In this document: one piece after another, positions 43,783 through 51,611 of the stretch | How the letters are laid out: each line of letters opens with the position of its first letter | How positions within the stretch are numbered: the first letter of the stretch is position 1 | Assembly (NCBI GenBank): GCA_964538085.1 | Contig: CAZIDF010000001.1 | Span: 124,001-188,000 of the forward strand | Origin: G020348385 sp964538085 | GTDB taxonomy: Bacteria > Acidobacteriota > Aminicenantia > Aminicenantales > Aminicenantaceae | Reading direction: 5' to 3' | Length of the DNA: 64,000 nt | Translations under genes and position numbers: made by a program | The notes under the pieces: model-generated | The model's database searches: none | Seen by the model: the letters and a program-made list of their open reading frames with translations, nothing else | Told to the model about the DNA's origin: nothing

Positions 43783-44481
43783 ATGGCTGCCTGGATCTAT
43801 GTGTCCGCCATCATCGCCCCTGCCTTGGTCTGGATTTTCTATTTTTATTACAAGGACCGGTTCCAGCCAGAGCCTTGGCGCAACTTGGGACTGACCTATC
43901 TCCTTGGGTTGATATCCGCATTCGCTTGTATCCATTTTTTCAAGCTCCTCCCCTACTTGGGAATCCCAGAAGATCCCAGCGCTTTGATGGAAACCCATGG
44001 TTGGCCTTTTCTTTTTTACAGCATCGGGATCACAGGGATAATCGAAGAAACCTTCAAGTATCTTCCTTTCCTGCTGGTTGTGCTCAGGCTCAAAGAATTC
44101 GATGAAAAAATCGACGGGATCGTCTATGCCTCGGTCATCGCCCTGGGATTCGCCAGCTACGAAAACGCCGGATATCTGGCCTACACGGAAGGATTCGATA
44201 TGTTCGGCCGGGCCATCGCTTCTCCCCTTACCCACACTATATTTTCTTCCATTTGGGGTTACACTGTGGGAGTCGCACACATGAAACGCAAATCAGTGAC
44301 CGCTGCCTCATTAAAAGGCCTGGCACTGGCTGCTGTTGCCCATGGATTGTTCAATTTTTTTACCACATCCTCAGCACTCAGGATCATTTCTTCGCTCTTG
44401 ATCCTGGTTATCTGGATCTGGAGGATCAATATCATGGAGAAACTCAGATCTGCACCTCATACACCGCCGGTATCTTCGTGA
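43783..44481 (+). CDS. PrsW family intramembrane protease
   Basis: This 232-residue protein has about seven to eight membrane segments. The glutamate protease motifs of the family are present: IIEETFKYLPFLLV (EExxK), ALGFASYENAGYL, PLTHTIFSSIWGY and AVAHGLFNFF. Family members cleave anti-sigma factors within the membrane. An upstream in-frame ATG at 43684 lies inside the mobile element, and its 33 extra residues are not family-like, so the ATG at 43783 is preferred. Its last 38 bases overlap the convergent acetyltransferase gene. Confidence 0.85.
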   Translation: MAAWIYVSAIIAPALVWIFYFYYKDRFQPEPWRNLGLTYLLGLISAFACIHFFKLLPYLGIPEDPSALMETHGWPFLFYSIGITGIIEETFKYLPFLLVVLRLKEFDEKIDGIVYASVIALGFASYENAGYLAYTEGFDMFGRAIASPLTHTIFSSIWGYTVGVAHMKRKSVTAASLKGLALAAVAHGLFNFFTTSSALRIISSLLILVIWIWRINIMEKLRSAPHTPPVSS

Positions 44482-45502
44482 GAGATATATCTCGATTAAA
44501 GGTCCAGGCAACGATGTTCACATACCGAAAATAAGGGAAAAACCTGTTGCGGTACAGGGGTTCCATCGGATAATAGTTGCGGCTCCATTCAACAGCACCC
44601 AAACAACCGGCATCCTGGATATAACAAAGGAAAGCTTCCACGAACCGTTTTCGTTCACCGAAGGAAAGCGCGGGATAAGCCACATGATTGATCCAAGCCC
44701 ATCGCTCTTTTGTTTTTCCCAGGTGGTCGTGATAGATAAAGTTGATCAGGCCTTCCACTTTTCCGTCCCTCTCATACACCACCGTTTGGGAAACATCTGG
44801 ATAAAAAAGTTCTATCCCCAGGTCCTTGCGGTCCCAAACCAAGGCAACCCTTATTTTATCTGCGTATTGGTTGAGCAGAGTCAAACAGCGATCCAAATCA
44901 TCTAGCTGGTATTCCCTGAGGGGGACAGAATCCCGTTTTTTGGGCGCCCTGTTGGCACCGATGATCCGGATCGCTACTTTCTCCCATGTCTTCAGCCCCT
45001 CGGATGCAGCTGCCCGCTTGAGATCCAACACTCGAGCTATCACGCCATTGCGCTTGAGCCACTGGACAGGATTGCCGGTCGCTTCCAGCTTTTTGACCAA
45101 TTGGGTAGATCGATGTCCTTTCTCCAAAGCATAAATCGAGAGATCATACTGTGCTTTTTCGTTAAGCTGAAGGGCTTCATCGATAAGAGCACTGGCAATA
45201 CCCTGCCGGAGGAGTTCCTTTCGGGTGACCAGAAGACATGAGTAAACTCCTTTGTATATTTTTCCATCGATGCTGTAACGGCGGGGCAAATTGGCCAAAA
45301 AGGAGACGATCTCATCTCCCCTGTAGGCGGCAATCAGGTGGTTCTTATCCTCGATCCGGTCAAACACAAAACTTAAAAACTCGGGACGGTAGAGGTTGGG
45401 AAAAGACTCGATCCCGTACTCATCCCTCCAAGCAGAATGGGCCATCTTCTCCAGCCCTTCCAGGTCTCCCCTAAAAGCTCCGATTTTGACTCCGGGAATC
45501 AT
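44444..45502 (-). CDS. GNAT family acetyltransferase
   Basis: The protein has about 352 residues. The N-terminal half is a GNAT domain: HLIAAYRGDEIVSFLANLP, then GVYSCLLVTRKELLRQGIASALIDEAL with the acetyl-CoA loop R-x-x-G-I-A. The C-terminal half (about 190-352) may be a second, degenerate GNAT-like unit (VVYERDGKVEGLINFIYHDH). The ATG at 45500-45502 is chosen because AGGAGG stands just upstream. It starts 14 bases beyond the stop of the prolyl-tRNA deacylase gene. The substrate is unknown. Confidence 0.82.
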   Translation of the reverse strand: MIPGVKIGAFRGDLEGLEKMAHSAWRDEYGIESFPNLYRPEFLSFVFDRIEDKNHLIAAYRGDEIVSFLANLPRRYSIDGKIYKGVYSCLLVTRKELLRQGIASALIDEALQLNEKAQYDLSIYALEKGHRSTQLVKKLEATGNPVQWLKRNGVIARVLDLKRAAASEGLKTWEKVAIRIIGANRAPKKRDSVPLREYQLDDLDRCLTLLNQYADKIRVALVWDRKDLGIELFYPDVSQTVVYERDGKVEGLINFIYHDHLGKTKERWAWINHVAYPALSFGERKRFVEAFLCYIQDAGCLGAVEWSRNYYPMEPLYRNRFFPYFRYVNIVAWTFNRDISLTKIPAVYEVQI

Positions 45503-45516
45503 ATCCCCTCCTTCAG

Positions 45517-46017
45517 TCATTTAAACGGCAGAAAACGTATGGAATTTCCAGACCATTTCAAAAATTTTTCAAAATCTGGAAAAGATAGGCCCACGGTTGC
45601 CGTGTTGACATTGGGATGGAAATTGACCGCTTCCTCTTTTTTCAAATCATCGTCGATCACGACTTTGACATGATTTTCCTTGTCATTGATCAATCCAAAT
45701 GCCGAGACAGCACCTGTTTCCAAACCCAAGTATCGCATCAGCCTTTGTTCGGAAGCAAAACTCAAACGGTCCTCCCCTAAAAGATTGTTGAGGGATTTTA
45801 GGTCTGCCGCTTTGGAGGCTACCAGGATAACCAGGTAATGGCGATTCCCCTTTTTGTTTCGCAAAAAGAGGTTCTTGCAGTGGGCCCCGACGATGTCAGT
45901 CCACTGTTTTTCGGCTTCCTCCACCGTGTACACAGGCGGATGTTCGTGCCGGTTATAGGATATCCCCAGTTGATCAAGGACTTCGTATACCCTTTCTTCT
46001 TTTTCGGATAGAGCCAT
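45517..46017 (-). CDS. Prolyl-tRNA deacylase-like (YbaK/ProX family) protein
   Basis: The protein has 166 residues and clears mischarged alanyl- or cysteinyl-tRNA(Pro) in known relatives. It shows YNRHEHPPVYTVEEAEK, GAHCKNLFLRNKKGNRHYLV, LVASKAADLKSLNNLLGE with the conserved Lys, LGLETGAVSAFGLIND and ATVGLSFPDFEKFL. These are the ProX/PrdX pattern, free-standing rather than fused to ProRS. It ends next to the acetyltransferase start and follows the lipoprotein gene by 11 bases. Confidence 0.9.
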   Translation of the reverse strand: MALSEKEERVYEVLDQLGISYNRHEHPPVYTVEEAEKQWTDIVGAHCKNLFLRNKKGNRHYLVILVASKAADLKSLNNLLGEDRLSFASEQRLMRYLGLETGAVSAFGLINDKENHVKVVIDDDLKKEEAVNFHPNVNTATVGLSFPDFEKFLKWSGNSIRFLPFK

Positions 46018-46028
46018 CTTTCTTTTCC

Positions 46029-46529
46029 CTATTTCACAACCAACGCGGCATCCAGCTCCCGCGCTTTTTCGACAATTCGGTCGGACAGAGCACTCACAGA
46101 TTTCATGTGTTTATCCATATCGTCCAGCGGATCCATGGCAAGATCATGCAACTGCACATAAATCTCATAAAGCTCTCCCAGTCTTTTATATGTTTCTTCA
46201 AATTTCGATGAGGGCTCTTTCAATCCTTCCAAGAGATCCTCGATCATGGCCTTGTGTTCGACCATCGTGGCTTTGTTCGGCCTCGTTTCTGGACCAAACA
46301 TCTGGGCTGCCGCTGTCTTAAAATCCATATCCGATACTTTGGCATATTCCCAAACAGCCTGGTAGGCTTTGGACTGGCTGACACAGGCATAGGCTTGATT
46401 GACTATCAGCTCTCCCGTACTCTGCGCTTTGATCGCATACTCTCTTTCTTTTTGAGCACGATTGGTGCATCCAACGAATAAACAAATCACGAACAAAAAA
46501 ATTGAGGCAATTGCGAGGTATCTTTTCAT
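46029..46529 (-). CDS. Lipoprotein of unknown function
   Basis: The 166-residue product has a signal peptide with the lipobox LFVGC (Cys21) and then an all-helical, charged sequence (QKEREYAIKAQSTGELIVN, KFEETYKRLGELYEIYVQL, RIVEKARELDAALVVK) that could form a helical bundle. No family is recognised. AGGAGG lies just before the ATG, which overlaps the stop of the glycosidase gene (ATGA), so it is coupled to that gene. Confidence 0.75.
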   Translation of the reverse strand: MKRYLAIASIFLFVICLFVGCTNRAQKEREYAIKAQSTGELIVNQAYACVSQSKAYQAVWEYAKVSDMDFKTAAAQMFGPETRPNKATMVEHKAMIEDLLEGLKEPSSKFEETYKRLGELYEIYVQLHDLAMDPLDDMDKHMKSVSALSDRIVEKARELDAALVVK

Positions 46530-48127
46530 AGGTTCCTCCTTGTTTTTTGCAATTGAATTTTGATCGCAACTTCCCCCAAGACCTCAAAGGAAAAATCCAC
46601 ATACGGACTATTCTGGATCATTACATTCTGAAAGTCTGCGGTCTTTCCTCCCACCCGAACAGAAGTGGCCCCAAAATCCTCAGGGAGCAAAACATGAAAC
46701 AGGATTTCTGATCGATCCGATTGTACATCGAGGCAGATCTGATCCGCTTTTTGCCGGAAAAAATACCCCAACCGAGCGCATGAACATCCATATTCCACCT
46801 GGACCTCGGCTTCTTTCACTCCTGCAGATAGCCAGCGGGGTGATAATTGGACATTTTGAAACAGGCTCAATCTATCTTCGACACCTGCCAATCCTTCCAA
46901 AAATGCATAGAGCATGGCGCTGGAGCCCCAAGCATCCGAGGCAGACGCTTCCGGGCTGGTGCTCGTCTCTACGCAAGAGGGAGTCCCATCGGGGAAATAC
47001 CATAGGTATGTTTTCCCCGAATCGGCTATCATCTTGAAATAACGGTTTAGAATATCCACACCATATGTTTCAAAACCATTTTCGAAGGCAGCCTTGGCCA
47101 ATTCCCCGCCCACAAGAGGCATGATACCGCCATTGATGTAGGCCCCGCCGGCCAGTTTTTCATCGCCAAAAATGCCATCTGGAAAAGGAGGATCGATGGA
47201 GAACCACTCGGCAAAAGCTGCGGAACTTTCCTTTCGTTTCCGGTATTCCTGGATGATCAAGACGGCTTGTTCATGCGAGGCAATCCCCCGGTTGATGGCC
47301 ATTGGATTGCTCAAACTCAATTGCTCGGCTTCATCGACACCGGAAATTTCAACAGGGGTGATCTTCACAAAATGGGTGTAAAATCTTCCGTTCCAGCAGG
47401 TTTTATTCATACGAGCCTTTAATTCTTGTGCGCGTTTCTCCCAGAACTCGGCACGGCTCCAGTTGTTGAAATGGGCATACATCAAAGCCATGTTACGGAA
47501 AGCCTCATAATACCCGCTGTTGTCCCCATGCATGATTCCCCAGTAGGTATCATCGTTTATCTGAAACTGGAGCCAATCATGGGAGCCCCCTGTGTAGGCA
47601 AAATCCCACGTGTCTATGGTGTAAGCTCTCTTCACGAGTTGCCGATCCTCATCCCAACGCCAAGGATGGGAGAGCGTGTATTGTAAAGCTTTTTCCAGGT
47701 ATGGCAAAAGTTTCAGCAACCACCGGCCATCCCCTGTGGCTTGCCAAACGAGAAAACAGGCTTTCACGAACCTAAATTCCACATCCGCCTCCACCGGCAC
47801 CCGAACATACTTAGTCCAATTTTCCCTTTCACGGGGAAGTTTTTCGGGAAAGGTGGTGACATAATCGAAAATACGCCCGTTTTGCGCTTGGGTTTCGGCA
47901 AAGTGTTCGATCATACTCTTGAGGTCCGATTCGAAATATTTCACTCCGCGGAGCATATCGCTGTAGTCCCTGATCCAGAAAGAGTTGGTATCAGGAGTGC
48001 GATATCCTCTGATTTTTTTCCCATCGATCACAATATCCAAAGCGTTATTTTGGAGGAAGGATCGGATTTTCGGGATAAGCTGGTCGAATTCAGGCCTGCC
48101 GGTTTTGACAAAGGTCTTCTCACCCAT
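46526..48127 (-). CDS. (alpha/alpha)6-barrel glycoside hydrolase-like protein
   Basis: This 533-residue protein has no signal peptide. Helical repeats with aromatic and acidic loops dominate: TPDTNSFWIRDYSDMLRG, VEADVEFRFVKACFLVWQAT, AYTIDTWDFAYTGGSHDW, DDTYWGIMHGDNSGYYEAF, GGAYINGGIMPLVGGELAKA and TSPEASASDAWGSSAMLYAF. The layout recalls glucosidases of the GH15/GH63/GH116/GH133 type. Acidic candidates are in WIRDYSD and DTWDF. A short beta domain ends the protein. It lies six bases after the aldolase gene and is coupled to the lipoprotein gene. The substrate is not known. Confidence 0.72.
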   Translation of the reverse strand: MGEKTFVKTGRPEFDQLIPKIRSFLQNNALDIVIDGKKIRGYRTPDTNSFWIRDYSDMLRGVKYFESDLKSMIEHFAETQAQNGRIFDYVTTFPEKLPRERENWTKYVRVPVEADVEFRFVKACFLVWQATGDGRWLLKLLPYLEKALQYTLSHPWRWDEDRQLVKRAYTIDTWDFAYTGGSHDWLQFQINDDTYWGIMHGDNSGYYEAFRNMALMYAHFNNWSRAEFWEKRAQELKARMNKTCWNGRFYTHFVKITPVEISGVDEAEQLSLSNPMAINRGIASHEQAVLIIQEYRKRKESSAAFAEWFSIDPPFPDGIFGDEKLAGGAYINGGIMPLVGGELAKAAFENGFETYGVDILNRYFKMIADSGKTYLWYFPDGTPSCVETSTSPEASASDAWGSSAMLYAFLEGLAGVEDRLSLFQNVQLSPRWLSAGVKEAEVQVEYGCSCARLGYFFRQKADQICLDVQSDRSEILFHVLLPEDFGATSVRVGGKTADFQNVMIQNSPYVDFSFEVLGEVAIKIQLQKTRRNL

Positions 48128-48133
48128 TGTTTT

Positions 48134-48892
48134 TTACTTTTTTGTTCGAAGAGATCGAAGGGTATCCTGGACAGATTTCGATAAGTAAGATGTGTCTGTT
48201 CCGACGGCTATGAGCGAATACCCCAAGTCGATGTAGGGTTTGACAGCTTCTGCATCCACACCGAATATCCCGGTCGCTATACCCGCCTTGGAACATATGG
48301 CTTGAACTTCTTGAATCATCCCCTGAACTTCTGGATCTGTCACATTGCCCAGTTTGCCTATACTGCCTGAGAGGTCATACGGACCGACAAACAGGGCAGA
48401 GATTCCAGGGATTTTAACGAATGATCCCAAGTTTTTTACGGCTTCGATGTGTTCCACCTGCGGGACTACGGCGACGGTTTCGTTGGCTTTGTGCATGTAT
48501 TCCTGAAGGTTCAAGCCATAGCCTTGAGCCCGGGATATGCCGACACTGCGTGTTCCTTCTGGTGGATATTTACTCCAACGGAGGATTTTTCCCGCTTCCT
48601 CAGGTGTGTTCACATGCGGCACAATAATCCCTGCAGGTCCGGATTCGAGGATCTTTTTGATCCAGCCTTCATCCAAAACCGGGATCCGCACCAGACAGGG
48701 AAATTCCTTCCCGACAGCCTGGAGGATTCTCTGCACATCTTTCACTCCAATAGAAGTGTGTTCCATGTCGACAAAAAGCCAATCAAAACCAGATTGGGAA
48801 AGAAGCTCTGCTGTATCGGGAGATGGAAGCGTCACAATCGTGCCCAACAGAAGATCGCGGTTATTCAGACGATCGAGAAAAGATTCATTCAA
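48134..48892 (-). CDS. HpcH/HpaI family aldolase
   Basis: The 252-residue class II aldolase splits or forms 2-keto-3-deoxy acids with pyruvate. The family pattern is clear: LLLGTIVTLPSPDTAELLSQ, WLFVDMEHTSIG, VRIPVLDEGWIKKILESGP, GIIVPHVNTPEEA, VVPQVEHIEAVKNL (metal Glu) and ALFVGPYDLSGSIG (metal Asp). It is the first gene of the group that includes the glycosidase, lipoprotein, deacylase and acetyltransferase. 2-Dehydro-3-deoxyglucarate or 4-hydroxy-2-oxoheptanedioate aldolase activity is possible. Confidence 0.9.
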   Translation of the reverse strand: MNESFLDRLNNRDLLLGTIVTLPSPDTAELLSQSGFDWLFVDMEHTSIGVKDVQRILQAVGKEFPCLVRIPVLDEGWIKKILESGPAGIIVPHVNTPEEAGKILRWSKYPPEGTRSVGISRAQGYGLNLQEYMHKANETVAVVPQVEHIEAVKNLGSFVKIPGISALFVGPYDLSGSIGKLGNVTDPEVQGMIQEVQAICSKAGIATGIFGVDAEAVKPYIDLGYSLIAVGTDTSYLSKSVQDTLRSLRTKK

Positions 48893-48994
48893 CTTTTCCT
48901 CCTCAAAAGGGGATCTTTCTATTTTTCTATTTTTTCCAGGATATTATATGTTTTTTAAAATTGCCAGACAAAAAAAAGAACCCACTCCCTTTGT

Positions 48995-49057
48995 TACATT
49001 AATGTAGGGGTGGGGTGGGTCGGCGGCAGGGTGGGGTGGCCTTGAGGTGGGCTGGCT
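48995..49057. promoter_or_regulatory. Palindrome plus G-rich tract in the divergent gap
   Basis: The perfect 12-bp palindrome TACATTAATGTA (48995-49006) is followed by 50 bases packed with G-runs (GGGGTGGGGTGGG, then AGGGTGGGGTGG). On its left the C-rich ACCCACTCCC partly mirrors the G-runs, so an extended cruciform is possible. The G-runs could form a quadruplex. The tract lies between the aldolase operon and the symporter promoter, where an operator would be expected. Confidence 0.4.
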
Positions 49058-49058
49058 G

Positions 49059-49087
49059 TTGACATTGGGGCAGATCCGAAGTAAAAA
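49059..49087 (+). promoter_or_regulatory. Candidate promoter for the SSS symporter gene
   Basis: TTGACA at 49059-49064 and TAAAAA at 49082-49087 are 17 bases apart, 24 bases before the ATG at 49112. The site directly follows the G-rich tract. Confidence 0.5.
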
Positions 49088-49111
49088 ACTAGGGACTGGA
49101 GCGTAGAACGG

Positions 49112-51217
49112 ATGTTTATTTGGGGCCTGCACATCATCGATTTCGGGATCGTTCTTTTTTATGTGGCCCTCATATTATGGATCGGGAAACGCGCAGGAGA
49201 AAAAACAAAGGACACCGGAGATTTTTTTCTTGCCGGCCGAAAGCTCGGAAAATTTTACCAGTTTTTTCTCAACTTCGGCTGTTCCACCAACGCGGATCAA
49301 GCCGTCGCGGTTTCCCGGGAGATCTACCGGACAGGAATCGGGGGCATGTGGATCCAGTACCTGGTCCTCTTCCTCACGCCCTTTTATTGGTTCTCTGTCT
49401 TTTTTTTCAGGCGGATCCGCCTGACTACCATCGGGGATTATTTCACAGAACGGTTCAACAGTAAATCACTCGGCGCAAGCTACGCCATTTTTATCCTTCT
49501 GATGTCCATTTTGGGAGGAGGAATCGGATATATGGTGGCGGCCAAGACCATGATGGCCATGACACCTAAATCACCCGAGCAATTGTCCATCGAAGAACGA
49601 TTGAGCGTGGAACATTACCGAGAATATCAGGCTCTTCGGGATCGATTGGCCAATGGGCTCACTCAACAGGAGCAAACCCGGTACGATGAACTGAATGAAA
49701 TAAATAAGCGAGGCGAACTCCACTCCTTTATATCCCACACCAATCCCATCCTCTTTTATTTTATCTATGCTTTCATCGTGGGTATCTACACCATGATGGG
49801 AGGATTCCGTGCTGCTGCCATCACCGATGCTATCCAAGGATTGCTGATCATCACGTTCTCGATGATCCTCATCCCGATAGGCCTGCACAAGATCGGGGGA
49901 TTTTCAGGCCTTCATGCATCGGTGCCCGACTTTATGTTCGAGCTTTTCGGGTCTGTGACCATGAGCGAATATGCCTGGTACACCATCCTCGGGATGGTGC
50001 TGGCCAACCTCGTCTCGATCATTGCTGTGGCTCCAGGCATGCAGACTGCTGGATCAGCCAAAAACGAGATGACCGCCCGCTTCGGCATGATCGGGGGCAT
50101 GTTTTTCAAGCGGTTTATCATGATCTTTTGGGCTTTGGCAGGGCTTCTCGCCATAGGGCTATACGCTGGTATCCTCCACGATCCTGATTTGATCTGGGGA
50201 TACATGTCCAAAGACCTTCTCTTCCCGGGAGCTATCGGTCTGATGTTGGTGGGCATCCTGGCCGCCAACATGTCAACACTGGATGCCAGCGCCGTCTCCT
50301 ACTCCGCTCTTTTCATCAAAAACATCTACCAACCTTTCAAGCCGGGAAAATCCGAAAAACACTATCTGTTTGTCGGCCGCATCGCTATCGGTGTGACACT
50401 CTTGGGGGGGATAGCTGTCGCCCTTTATGTGAACAATCTCCTGGAGCTTTTTAAATACATCATTTCCATTCCTGCCATCTACGGTGCTTCCATATGGCTG
50501 GGATTCATATGGCGGAGGTTGACAAAAACCGCCGTGGTCACTCAAGTGATATTCTGTCTCGTTATTTACGCTATCATCCCGAACCTTTTCCCTGCATTGA
50601 ACTGGGCCAAACACAATCCCTCCTTTTTGCAGGTAACACAACCCAAAGTGGTTGAATATACGACAAGCGCATTAAAAGAAGATGTCGCAACGGGAAATGC
50701 CGAATTTGTGGGGCAATCCATCTCCAAACAACATGTCATCGAGCCGGTGGGGGTTTACTTCGAAAGCGTCGCTCGGATCGATCCATCGGACCCTGATTCA
50801 GCCAAAAAGGGATTGGGACGATTCCATGCTGAACTCTGGGTTTTGAGCTGGTTCGGGATCGATTTTTCAGGATACAAAAAATCCCAGTTGGTCGCTATCC
50901 GGTTCTTTTTCGACGCCCTGTTTCCCTTCGTATTTTTGTTCTTGATCTCGTTTTTCACAAAACCAGCACCCAGAACGAACCTGGATAGATTCTTTGCCAA
51001 ACTTCACACGCCGGTTCAAAAAACCGAGGAGGAGGATAGGCAGGCTCTGCAGAAGTCTTATGAAAATCCCGGGAGATTCGAAAAGGATAAGATCAAGCCC
51101 GGCTCGAGCTGGGAAATCATGAAGCCCACCAAGATCGATGCTTTAGGTTTTGGTGGAAGTTGGATTCTTGTGGGCGTGATTATCCTCTTGCTCTGGCTTA
51201 TGACCTCGATAAAATAG
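49112..51217 (+). CDS. Sodium:solute symporter (SSS family)
   Basis: The 701-residue inner-membrane carrier has about 13-15 membrane segments. The family start IVLFYVALILWIGKRAGEKT...DFFLAGRKLGKF and GCSTNADQAVAVSREIYRTG are typical, as is LVGILAANMSTLDASAVSYSALFI, which contains a Na2-site-like Ser/Thr pair. A charged loop of about 55 residues (roughly 155-210, LSIEERLSVEHYREYQALRD onward) interrupts the early helices, and a second soluble insert sits at about 505-575. GGAG stands about ten bases before the ATG. A sugar or sugar-acid substrate is likely from context but unproven. Confidence 0.88.
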   Translation: MFIWGLHIIDFGIVLFYVALILWIGKRAGEKTKDTGDFFLAGRKLGKFYQFFLNFGCSTNADQAVAVSREIYRTGIGGMWIQYLVLFLTPFYWFSVFFFRRIRLTTIGDYFTERFNSKSLGASYAIFILLMSILGGGIGYMVAAKTMMAMTPKSPEQLSIEERLSVEHYREYQALRDRLANGLTQQEQTRYDELNEINKRGELHSFISHTNPILFYFIYAFIVGIYTMMGGFRAAAITDAIQGLLIITFSMILIPIGLHKIGGFSGLHASVPDFMFELFGSVTMSEYAWYTILGMVLANLVSIIAVAPGMQTAGSAKNEMTARFGMIGGMFFKRFIMIFWALAGLLAIGLYAGILHDPDLIWGYMSKDLLFPGAIGLMLVGILAANMSTLDASAVSYSALFIKNIYQPFKPGKSEKHYLFVGRIAIGVTLLGGIAVALYVNNLLELFKYIISIPAIYGASIWLGFIWRRLTKTAVVTQVIFCLVIYAIIPNLFPALNWAKHNPSFLQVTQPKVVEYTTSALKEDVATGNAEFVGQSISKQHVIEPVGVYFESVARIDPSDPDSAKKGLGRFHAELWVLSWFGIDFSGYKKSQLVAIRFFFDALFPFVFLFLISFFTKPAPRTNLDRFFAKLHTPVQKTEEEDRQALQKSYENPGRFEKDKIKPGSSWEIMKPTKIDALGFGGSWILVGVIILLLWLMTSIK

Positions 51218-51247
51218 CCGGAAGAATCCAGGATCCGTTCGTTTCTA

Positions 51248-51496
51248 TTAGCCTTTGAGGTCGGAAAGTTCTTTTTCCAGCTGTTTGACTTTCTCCTTGA
51301 GAGCTTCCTTTTCCCCCTTTTTAGACATTTTCATCATGCGAATTAAAAGCCCGATCAAGCAGAGCAAAACCAGAACGCTCATCAACGAGGCATTCAAAAA
51401 AGGCACCCTCAGATCCTGCATGAAGGTGAGGACGCCGACATCGGATAAATAAGACAGAATCGTCACGATAACCAATAAAAATACCCATGAAATCAT
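51248..51496 (-). CDS. Small membrane protein with C-terminal coiled coil
   Basis: The 82-residue product has two membrane segments (about 2-17 and 36-54) and a basic/acidic heptad-like tail (KKGEKEALKEKVKQLEKELS). GGGAGG stands seven bases before the ATG. No family is recognised. It is convergent with the symporter gene, 30 bases away. Confidence 0.65.
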   Translation of the reverse strand: MISWVFLLVIVTILSYLSDVGVLTFMQDLRVPFLNASLMSVLVLLCLIGLLIRMMKMSKKGEKEALKEKVKQLEKELSDLKG

Positions 51497-51576
51497 GAGA
51501 TTACCTCCCTTGGGACAGGAATTGGATCAGACCATAATAATCATTCTGTGTCAAATCTTTCTGAGTCCCCACAAAA

Positions 51577-51606
51577 CATATATCACAGAAAAAAATGCAT
51601 TGTCAA
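51577..51606 (-). promoter_or_regulatory. Candidate promoter for the small membrane protein gene
   Basis: On the reverse strand TTGACA (51601-51606) and TATATG (51577-51582) are 18 bases apart, about 80 bases before the ATG at 51496. Confidence 0.35.
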
Positions 51607-51611
51607 ACAAC

